Of a DNA stretch of 8,366 bases, positions 1 through 6,686 are shown one piece after another. The number at the start of each line of letters is the position of its first letter. Position 1 is the stretch's first letter. The notes below the pieces were generated by a model, which was given only the letters and a program-made list of their open reading frames with translations, did not search any database and was not told the origin of the DNA. Source of the stretch: Caldifarciminota bacterium (GTDB lineage: Bacteria > Hydrothermota > UBA3072 > B12-G15); NCBI GenBank assembly GCA_021163525.1, contig JAGGTX010000109.1, positions 1-8,366 of the forward strand. Direction: 5' to 3'. The translations under genes and the position numbers were made by a program.

Positions 1-2942
1 ATGGCACTCATACTGCATGTACTATTGCTGGAGATTCATGCAGTCATGACCCATCCCAGGATGGTGTTCTTGCCAGGGGTGATGGAATGGCTCCAATGGC
101 CTTAATAGCATTCCAGGATATTTCCACAACTCCCCAGGACCAGTATAACGAGTCTGAACGACTTGATGGACTGCCCCTTGACTTAAACAACCTTTTTCTA
201 TGGGCATACAATGCAGGTGCAAGAATCCATTCAAATTCATGGGGAACTGGTGCTAATGGTTATGATACAGATGCAGAGCAATGTGACATGTTTCTCTGGG
301 ACCATAAAGATTTTGTTATCTTTGTTTCTGCCGGGAACAGAGGTCCTAGTCCAGATTCCATTACATCCCCTGCAACAGCAAAGGGCGTGATTGCCGTGGG
401 GGCATCCCAGGCTGGTGCAGGTTGCAACAATTCTGAAAGCAATTATGGGACCAATACTGTCTGGCAGGACCCTGGTTATCATGGGGATGAGGACGGCCTG
501 AACTGGTCATCGGATAACATTAATGATAATGACCTTATGACAATGGCATGGTTTTCATCACATGGACCAACGGATGAAGGGCTTTTGAAACCGGATATAT
601 CTGTTCCTGGTGGATACTTCATTTATTCAGCCTGGAGTGATGGTGACCCCACAACTGGCAATCCGGGTTCTGGTAATTCAGAAGGAGGAACAAGCAACGG
701 GACCTACCTCTGTGAGATGGGTGGAACATCCATGGCATGCCCTGCAGCAGCAGGGCTTGCTGCCCTTGTAAGGCAGTACTATACGGATGGCTATTATCCT
801 GGAGGAGTGAAAAACCCGGATAATGCAATTAATCCATCAGGTGCACTGATAAAGGCAACCATGATTGCAGCAACGGTAAATATGACCGGTGGTTATACAA
901 ATCCAGTTCCCTCTTATGGACAGGGGTGGGGGCTTGTTGTTCTGGATAATGCACTTTACTTCCCTGGAGACTCTTCTGTTTTGTATATTGATGATAACCA
1001 TGAGGGATTAAGCGAGGGAGAGGTAAAGGCCTATACATTCAAGGTATACCAGGGTCAAGGAATTCCATTGAAGATTGTGCTTGTATGGATGGATTATCCA
1101 GGGATTCAATCTGCACTTGACCCGCTTGTTAATGACCTTGACCTTTGTGTTACAATAAAGGATTCAACATACCTTGGCAATGTATTCAAGGATGGATATT
1201 CATGCACCGGAGGTTCACCTGATAGTATAAACCCTGTTGAGGTTGTCTGGGTTCCGGCTCCAAAGATCACTGATACTACTTTCAGTGTGACTGTTTCAGC
1301 CAGTAAGACCCCTTTTGGGCCTCAACCCTATGCACTTGTTATAACAGGACCACTGAATAAGGCCCCTGAAATGCCCGAGATTGTGCATCCCTTCAATCTT
1401 GAATTATTAAACACTTCTAACCCTCTGGTTAAATTCCGTGCATATGACAGAGATGGAGACTCCTTGAAGAATATCATATATATAGCAAAGGATAGGGATT
1501 TCTCATCCATTGTTGATTCTGAGATTGTTTATTCTGGTGGCAATTCACTTGTGGAACACCCTCTTTCAACATCTCTATTAAACGACTCAACCTACTTCAT
1601 AGGTATTGTTTCAAGGGATTATAGGGGTTCAAATATTTGTTCTCCAATAAGCCCTGTTGTGTCTGTTCGTATTGATACATCACTCTCCTATAGTATCTGG
1701 GGTATAAAGGGTGCAAAGCAATTTGAACTGGGAACCCTGAATTCCCTTACCCTTTATGGAGACACCCTTATTTTACCAGACTCAATATTGGGATGGATAA
1801 AAAAAATTGACCAGGATTTTGAAGGCAGATTCCCTCCATCTGGATGGACCGTGATAGATGGTAATGCAAATGGCAAGAGGTGGCAGGGAGGCACCACTTC
1901 GGACATACAGGGTTATGAACCACCACAATATGGAACGAAATATGCATTCTATGCAGATTACACAGCAGGAACAACCGATACCCTCTGTGATGAAGCACTC
2001 ATCTCTCCTACCATTGACCTTTCATTTGCTGATTCTTTAACTTTGAGATTTGGCCTTGGATTCAGGGAAATGAGTCAGTCTCCACAGGAAACACTCTATA
2101 CTTACATGATAAGATACTCTGGTGGAACAGGGGATACCCTTATTTTGAGAACAGACCTGGAAAGCATCAAAGGCTGGCTCCATTTTGACCTATCCCAATA
2201 CCTTCCCTCTGATAGTGCAAAATTCTGCTGGAGATACCTGGATGCCAATTCAAGGAGTTATGGTTGTGGTATTGATAATGTTAATGTTCAGGTTAAAACA
2301 ATCCATAACATCTATTCAGGAACCTTTGTTTCACCGCCTATTTCATACAGTGCCCTCTCCATGGCATCACCTGGAAGGAGTGATTGGGGATGGGTAAAAT
2401 ACATAAAATCATCACCGGATGACTCCATTGTTTTCAGGGTAGCATATGTTTATTCAGATTCACTTATACCTGTCCCTGATGCAGAGCTTCCAGGCAATCT
2501 GGAGGGATTTTATTCATCATCCATATGTGATTCCTTTGATATAACCATGCTTGATACATTGAGTTATGATTCCCTTGTCATTTATGCGTATTTTTACAGG
2601 GATTCCTCAAAGGCCTCATCCATTCCAGGACTTTTGTATCTCTCTGTTGGCTGCAATGCAGGGATGACTGGATTGAGTAAGCATTTAAAGTTCAGTATAA
2701 AAAACAGGATGATTTATAAGTCAGGCAGTTGCAAACTTGACATTGTTTCACCCTGTGCTGGTAAATTCAGTATTCATGTTTACGATGTTGCAGGAAGGAT
2801 GGTCTTCTCAAAGGTTTATCATCTTAACACCGGTGAAAACACATTGAGTATTGGTATGCCTGACAGAGCAGGGGTATACTTTGCAAAGTATATGTTTTTG
2901 AACCATAAAAGAGGTGTGCTCAAATTTGTACTGTTAAAGTGA
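1..2942 (+). CDS. Secreted KP-43-like subtilisin (S8) serine protease with C-terminal sorting domain, 5'-truncated
   Basis: Endopeptidase acting outside the cell. The frame is open to the left edge; 979 residues are visible, numbered from the Gly at base 3. The protein opens with GTHTACTIAG, so the catalytic His codon (cAT) straddles the edge, and the catalytic Asp, propeptide and signal peptide lie outside. Oxyanion-hole Asn is N112 (VSAGN) and the nucleophile is S243 in GGTSMACP. SSHGPTDEG and KPDISVPGG are further family blocks, and AGARIHSNSWG matches KP-43 as I remember it. Residues ~325-450 form the KP-43-type beta-barrel domain (LVNDLDL, GPQPYALVI). Then come an Ig/FN3-like module (~452-560), a MAM-like jelly roll (~603-765, from FEG..PPSGW to GIDNVNV), an unassigned beta module (~785-885) and a sorting-type domain (~893-979: YDVAGR at 927, GVYF at 957, ending VLLK). 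There are sixteen Cys, so disulfides are plausible. An ATG at 87 lies inside the peptidase domain and is not the start. Family assignment is secure; substrate is unknown. Confidence 0.95.
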   Translation, partial: GTHTACTIAGDSCSHDPSQDGVLARGDGMAPMALIAFQDISTTPQDQYNESERLDGLPLDLNNLFLWAYNAGARIHSNSWGTGANGYDTDAEQCDMFLWDHKDFVIFVSAGNRGPSPDSITSPATAKGVIAVGASQAGAGCNNSESNYGTNTVWQDPGYHGDEDGLNWSSDNINDNDLMTMAWFSSHGPTDEGLLKPDISVPGGYFIYSAWSDGDPTTGNPGSGNSEGGTSNGTYLCEMGGTSMACPAAAGLAALVRQYYTDGYYPGGVKNPDNAINPSGALIKATMIAATVNMTGGYTNPVPSYGQGWGLVVLDNALYFPGDSSVLYIDDNHEGLSEGEVKAYTFKVYQGQGIPLKIVLVWMDYPGIQSALDPLVNDLDLCVTIKDSTYLGNVFKDGYSCTGGSPDSINPVEVVWVPAPKITDTTFSVTVSASKTPFGPQPYALVITGPLNKAPEMPEIVHPFNLELLNTSNPLVKFRAYDRDGDSLKNIIYIAKDRDFSSIVDSEIVYSGGNSLVEHPLSTSLLNDSTYFIGIVSRDYRGSNICSPISPVVSVRIDTSLSYSIWGIKGAKQFELGTLNSLTLYGDTLILPDSILGWIKKIDQDFEGRFPPSGWTVIDGNANGKRWQGGTTSDIQGYEPPQYGTKYAFYADYTAGTTDTLCDEALISPTIDLSFADSLTLRFGLGFREMSQSPQETLYTYMIRYSGGTGDTLILRTDLESIKGWLHFDLSQYLPSDSAKFCWRYLDANSRSYGCGIDNVNVQVKTIHNIYSGTFVSPPISYSALSMASPGRSDWGWVKYIKSSPDDSIVFRVAYVYSDSLIPVPDAELPGNLEGFYSSSICDSFDITMLDTLSYDSLVIYAYFYRDSSKASSIPGLLYLSVGCNAGMTGLSKHLKFSIKNRMIYKSGSCKLDIVSPCAGKFSIHVYDVAGRMVFSKVYHLNTGENTLSIGMPDRAGVYFAKYMFLNHKRGVLKFVLLK

Positions 2943-3026
2943 TGGGGTCGGTCAAGAAGCAAAGGGTGCAGAAACCTTTGTTCGGGTTTATGGAACAACC
3001 TTTAACCGTATTAAAAGGAGGTGTCT
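2943..3026 (+). other. Short intergenic gap between protease and mosaic-protein genes
   Basis: These 84 nt contain one modest hairpin (CAAAGG at 2960-2965 pairing with CCTTTG at 2975-2980, extendable by one wobble and one A-T pair, 9-nt loop) and a repeated AACCTTT. The hairpin is not followed by a T-run, so it does not look like an intrinsic terminator. I see no convincing -35/-10 pair. The simplest reading is that the downstream gene is transcribed by read-through from the protease gene. The gap is slightly long for an operon, so a weak internal promoter cannot be excluded. Confidence 0.5.
3014..3023 (+). promoter_or_regulatory. Ribosome binding site deciding the start of the second gene
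   Basis: AAAGGAGGTG is a ten-base perfect match to the anti-Shine-Dalgarno end of bacterial 16S rRNA. Its AGGAGG core (3016-3021) ends 5 nt before the ATG at 3027, which is good spacing. The in-frame GTG at 3021 lies inside this element and so cannot be the start. An in-frame TAA at 3012-3014 excludes any start further upstream. Confidence 0.9.
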
Positions 3027-6000
3027 ATGCTTTTTATTACACTACTTTTCAGTGTTGGTCTGAATACCTTCACCCACCCAATCACCCATGAAAAGGTTAT
3101 TAGGTCCTTTCCAGTCACACCACAGGTTCAGATACTTAATAAGGCAGAAAAGCCAGCACCAAAACAACCCACGGTCCTTTTTGTTGATGATGATGGTGGA
3201 CAGTCATCCAATGAAGGCGTGGGATACGAAACCTACTGGCTGGAGATTATCTCAAGCCTCGGGATTTCCTGTGAGGTCTTCTCCATTAACGATTCTACTT
3301 TCAGACCTGATTCCAATCTCCTTAAAGCATACCCCATTGTGATATGGAATGAACCCGACTACAATACTTCCCTTACCGCCGATGATACGGTCCATCTTCT
3401 CGCATATCTTAATTCTGGTGGAAATTTATGGTTGAGTGGTGAGGATGTGCTTTACAATTTAGAGTCCGGGCCAGGAATTCCCTCCTATCTTTATGTTTTG
3501 GGTTATTCAGATGAAGGTTGTGATACTGTGTTTGGGGTTGGGGATACTATTGGAGATGCATATGTGTTTCCCCTGGATTCCATATCAAGGCTTGTAAACG
3601 ACCCCAGCAATGACTGGTCAGACCAGATAACCATTGATACGAATAATGCTGATTCATCTTTTATATCTGTAAAAGTGAGTACAGGACACAGAGGCATAGT
3701 TGGTTACAGGGTTGATAGTGCAGGAACAACAAAGAATGGAAAAATGTTCTTCTTTGGTGCTCCATTTGAGGCATTGAGAAAGTCTGACAGGGTGAATTTT
3801 ATGTCGTCTGTGTTCGGCTACTTTGGTGTCACTGTCCAATCCTTTGACCTCTATCCTGTTTCAATAATGTGGCCAAAGAAGTTCTCAAATATAGACGGAC
3901 CAAATTCTGTTATTTTTAAGTTGGCAAATGTCTCAACAGACACAGTTCCGGATTTCTATGCAGTTGTCAGGATTTACGATAAACTCTCAAACCTTGTTTA
4001 TGGGGATAGTCTTTTAATCCATGGACTTCCAGCAAATGCTGATACAACAATTCAGCTTGCTGACTGGAGCGTGGCCACAAAGGATACATTCACTGTATAT
4101 GCTTATTCAAACCTTTCCCAGGACAGTGACCATTCAAATGATACCCTCTCAAGGCAGGTATACACAACCCATGTAATTGTATTTGATGATTACGAAACAG
4201 GGCTTGACCTCTGGACAGGTGTCTGGGATATCACGGATGAGTATTCCTATGGCGGAGATTACAGCTTTACTGACACTGCTTATGCCAACTATCCCGACCG
4301 CTCTGTTCTTGCCACATCATTGAAGGATACTCTACAGTTTTCATCATTTGCAGATGCAAAACTCTCGTTCTGGACAAAGCACTACATTGAAGCGGGTTTT
4401 GACTATGGATACCTCGTCTTGCAGGACTTATCAACCGGTGAGACGGAAATACTGGCAACCTTCAATGGGGATTCAGCAAACTGGTATAAAATCACATCCA
4501 CCCTTGGTAACTATACAGGCACCCAATACAAACTCACACTCAAACTTGTCAGTGACCCTGGTTACAATGAAACAGGATGGTTTGTGGACGAGTTCCTCAT
4601 AGAGGGACTTGACACAGATGTAACACCTCCAATGGTGAGATATAGAGGGCCTGATACATATACAGAGGGCGTTCTGGGTGCATTGAACCTGCCTGTTTAT
4701 ATCTTTGACAGAAATGGTGTTCAGGCAGAAACCTTATTCTATTCTGTGGAGGGTGGTGGTGCATCTGGAATTATCCCTGATTCTTCACATGGTGATACCT
4801 TCTTCTTCAACATTCCACAACAGCCCACTGGAAGCAGGATTGATTATTGGGTTAAGGCGGTTGACGCAGGTGGCAATGCCATTGAAACTGCACCGCAAAC
4901 CTATTTCCAGGGAGTTATAATTGCCTATGACGATGGTGAACCTGAGGCATACTACATATGGAATCAGGGGGATAGGATAGCCTCAAGATTTGAACCCTTC
5001 GGAGCAAATAAGTTCATTCAACCCAGGAAGTTGTTCTTCTACTGGTATACAGATTTTGATACTCCACCCGATACTGTTGGAATCAATCTGTTCTTGGAAG
5101 AAGACACGCTTCCTTCACAGGAAAAGATATTACCTTCTGATATAATCTTCTATCCAGGTGACCAGTTGAATCAGTCCAGGCCATATGGATTCACTTATGT
5201 TGATGTTCCTGACACCAGTCTGAAGATACCACAGCCATTCTATGTGTCTGCTGAGAACACTTCTCCATCCCAATACCCTGTTTTTGGAGCAGACCAGAGT
5301 GGAAGTGTTGGGAATAGTTATTACTATTATCAGGGTTACTGGTATCACTTTACGGATGAGGACTTCATGATTCGGGTTCTCTGCGATACAGGCACGATAC
5401 ATTACGATGCCTCTCTCCTCTCCCTTAAAAGCCCTCCGCTAATAGTAAAACCTGGTGTTTATTACACACCAGAGGTAAACATTGCAAACATCTCAGATTC
5501 AGGATTTGCATGTGTATCAAGGCTTAGTGTTGACTCAAGTGGAATAGAGGTATTTTCTTCATATGACACCACTTATCTGGATACAGGGGATACCCTGAGT
5601 ATCACCTACGAACAGTGGAGACCCATGGGCTTTGATGTGTATTACATTATCACTGCCAGGATTGAATCCTCCCAGGACCAGAACATCTTCAACAATACAT
5701 ATGTGGAGACAGTCTATTCAGGAGTTCCATCGGGTCAATTCCTTCTCTGGAACCCGGCACCCAACAGGGTGTTTGGAAAGACACTTTACTCAATATTGAC
5801 CGATTCACTGGGGCTTAAAGGATTTTATACAGAGGATCTTAAGCCTTATGCTCCTTACATTGGGAATTTTCTCACCCTTTGGGCAACCTTTGGTGTTTTT
5901 CCAGATAGATACATACTTCCTGATACCTCAGAAGTGGTTGATATAATAAAGTCCTATCTGAATGAGTATAAGATGGGAATGTTCCTTGAAGGAACAAGGT

Positions 6001-6635
6001 GCTGGTATTATGACCCCAGATACAGCCATGCATACTCCTTTGATACGCTCTTCAATGTGACTTCCCTCTTTATGGGTTCTGCTTCTGATACTGTTTATGG
6101 TGAAGGAGGCACAATTTTTGATGGTTTTACATCAATAGTTTCAGAAGAACAGCTTGCTCAGGATAGGTTCAAAACCAATGTTACTTCAGTTGCCGCCCTT
6201 ACCAACCAGAGGGGAGATACCATCGCACATTACTATGATAGCGGAACATACAGGACATTTGGCACTTCTGTCCCGGTACAGAGGCTCCATCCCCTGACAA
6301 CAAAGGATTTTGTCCAGAGGGTTTACAACTTCCTGATTGGTGCCACTGATGTTCCTGAATTTATACCCAAAAACCCCTTTATCACATCTAACAGCAGCCT
6401 GTTCCTTTCAAAGGTTGTCTTGAATATCGGGCTTCCAGAGAAAACCGATGTCCTGATAACGATTTATGACCTTTCCGGCAGAAAAAGGCAGGTCATCCAC
6501 AACGGTGAAATGAAAGCAGGTATAACGAGTATCTCCCTGGATGGGGAGAAATTCCCTTCAGGTGTTTACTTTATAACAGCCACTGCCAGAGGAATTGGGG
6601 AAATAGGCAGGATAAAAATAGTGAAGTTGAAGTAA
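3027..6635 (+). CDS. Large exported mosaic protein: two GATase1-like modules bracketing CARDB/MAM-like beta modules, sorting domain
   Basis: 1202 residues from ATG 3027. A short hydrophobic N-terminus (residues 1-13) is a probable signal peptide but has no Lys/Arg before it. Modules: alpha/beta GATase1/DJ-1-like (~48-268, VDDDGG at 53-58, GGNLWLSGEDV at 131-141); CARDB-like (~270-383); MAM-like jelly roll of the immune-inhibitor-A kind (~384-528, FDDYETG to GWFVDEF); Ig-like module opening DVTPPMVRYRG (~530-630, WVKAVDAGGNA near its end); a module opening YDDGEPEAYY (~633-790); second CARDB-like (~792-900); a diverged second GATase1-like module (~901-1108); sorting-type domain (~1120-1202: YDLSGR at 1147, GVYF at 1179, ending KIVKLK). 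There is no HExxH, subtilase triad, or GATase Cys in a GxCxG elbow, so I see no enzyme activity. It has only five Cys, against sixteen in the upstream protease. Likely a surface or secreted binding or structural protein, co-transcribed with the protease. Module names rest on recall of family patterns; function is unknown. Confidence 0.9.
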   Translation: MLFITLLFSVGLNTFTHPITHEKVIRSFPVTPQVQILNKAEKPAPKQPTVLFVDDDGGQSSNEGVGYETYWLEIISSLGISCEVFSINDSTFRPDSNLLKAYPIVIWNEPDYNTSLTADDTVHLLAYLNSGGNLWLSGEDVLYNLESGPGIPSYLYVLGYSDEGCDTVFGVGDTIGDAYVFPLDSISRLVNDPSNDWSDQITIDTNNADSSFISVKVSTGHRGIVGYRVDSAGTTKNGKMFFFGAPFEALRKSDRVNFMSSVFGYFGVTVQSFDLYPVSIMWPKKFSNIDGPNSVIFKLANVSTDTVPDFYAVVRIYDKLSNLVYGDSLLIHGLPANADTTIQLADWSVATKDTFTVYAYSNLSQDSDHSNDTLSRQVYTTHVIVFDDYETGLDLWTGVWDITDEYSYGGDYSFTDTAYANYPDRSVLATSLKDTLQFSSFADAKLSFWTKHYIEAGFDYGYLVLQDLSTGETEILATFNGDSANWYKITSTLGNYTGTQYKLTLKLVSDPGYNETGWFVDEFLIEGLDTDVTPPMVRYRGPDTYTEGVLGALNLPVYIFDRNGVQAETLFYSVEGGGASGIIPDSSHGDTFFFNIPQQPTGSRIDYWVKAVDAGGNAIETAPQTYFQGVIIAYDDGEPEAYYIWNQGDRIASRFEPFGANKFIQPRKLFFYWYTDFDTPPDTVGINLFLEEDTLPSQEKILPSDIIFYPGDQLNQSRPYGFTYVDVPDTSLKIPQPFYVSAENTSPSQYPVFGADQSGSVGNSYYYYQGYWYHFTDEDFMIRVLCDTGTIHYDASLLSLKSPPLIVKPGVYYTPEVNIANISDSGFACVSRLSVDSSGIEVFSSYDTTYLDTGDTLSITYEQWRPMGFDVYYIITARIESSQDQNIFNNTYVETVYSGVPSGQFLLWNPAPNRVFGKTLYSILTDSLGLKGFYTEDLKPYAPYIGNFLTLWATFGVFPDRYILPDTSEVVDIIKSYLNEYKMGMFLEGTRCWYYDPRYSHAYSFDTLFNVTSLFMGSASDTVYGEGGTIFDGFTSIVSEEQLAQDRFKTNVTSVAALTNQRGDTIAHYYDSGTYRTFGTSVPVQRLHPLTTKDFVQRVYNFLIGATDVPEFIPKNPFITSNSSLFLSKVVLNIGLPEKTDVLITIYDLSGRKRQVIHNGEMKAGITSISLDGEKFPSGVYFITATARGIGEIGRIKIVKLK
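3168..3830 (+). repeat. GATase1/DJ-1-like module, copy 1, within the mosaic protein
   Basis: Residues ~48-268 of the second gene's product. A first strand runs into VDDDGG (53-58). After a helix and strand (YPIVIWNEPDY) comes AYLNSGGNLWLSGEDV (126-141), then DTVFGVGDTIGD (166-177). A final block, KMFFFGAPFEAL followed by a helix, closes the module. This VDDDGG...SGxD pattern is common in secreted multidomain proteins of thermophiles and FCB-related bacteria, where the fold is related to class I glutamine amidotransferases but catalytic Cys is absent. Ser stands at the elbow here. Its ligand is unknown. Confidence 0.7.
5727..6350 (+). repeat. GATase1-like module, diverged copy 2, within the mosaic protein
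   Basis: Residues ~901-1108 of the same protein. It aligns with copy 1 block by block. FLLWNPAPN (905-913) sits where copy 1 has its strand and VDDDGG. SYLNEYKMGMFLEGTRCW (976-993) matches AYLNSGGNLWLSGEDV. DTVYGEGGTIFD (1021-1032) matches DTVFGVGDTIGD at 8 of 12 positions. Spacing between the first two landmarks is 69 residues against 73, and between the last two 44 against 39. The acidic DDD cluster and the SGED elbow are lost, so this copy has probably changed or lost whatever the first copy binds. Confidence 0.6.
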
Positions 6636-6654
6636 ATGGAAAAAGATAAAAAAG

Positions 6655-6686
6655 AAGAGGGGGGCTGAATGCCCCCCTCTTTATTT
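6655..6686. terminator. Bidirectional intrinsic terminator between convergent genes
   Basis: A perfect 11-bp GC-rich stem (6655-6665 with 6671-6681, six consecutive G:C pairs flanked by further pairs) encloses a 5-nt loop, TGAAT. On the + strand it is followed by TTTATTT (6680-6686). On the - strand the tail is CTTTTTTATCTTTTT (the complement of 6640-6654), the better T-tract. It begins 19 nt after the stop of the + strand mosaic gene. Its right arm touches the last base of the stop codon of the - strand gene, so it ends transcription from both sides. Confidence 0.93.

Noticed and set aside
87..89. ATG as start of the protease gene
   Set aside because: The frame is open upstream to the edge and carries the conserved His-region motif, so this Met (the GMAP block of the family) is internal.
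1..105. ATG at base 1 opening a short frame
   Set aside because: It runs in the wrong frame and stops at 105. The same bases, read from base 3, encode the subtilase GTHTACTIAG block, and the AT at bases 1-2 is the tail of the catalytic His codon.
22..240. Short open frames antisense to or overlapping the large genes, including here, 4348-4602 and 7171-7392
   Set aside because: Their translations are low-complexity shadows (rich in His, Gln, Pro, Ser) without domains or ribosome binding sites, while the overlapping long frames carry clear domain motifs.
2958..2982. Hairpin in the gap as a terminator of the protease gene
   Set aside because: The stem is only about six to eight pairs including a wobble, the loop is 9 nt, and no T-run follows (TTCGGG instead).
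2978..3006. TTGTTC / TTTAAC as a promoter for the mosaic gene
   Set aside because: A 17-nt spacer is present but both boxes are poor matches to consensus and nothing else supports it.
3021..3023. GTG as start of the mosaic-protein gene
   Set aside because: It is part of the Shine-Dalgarno sequence; ATG at 3027 has correct spacing.
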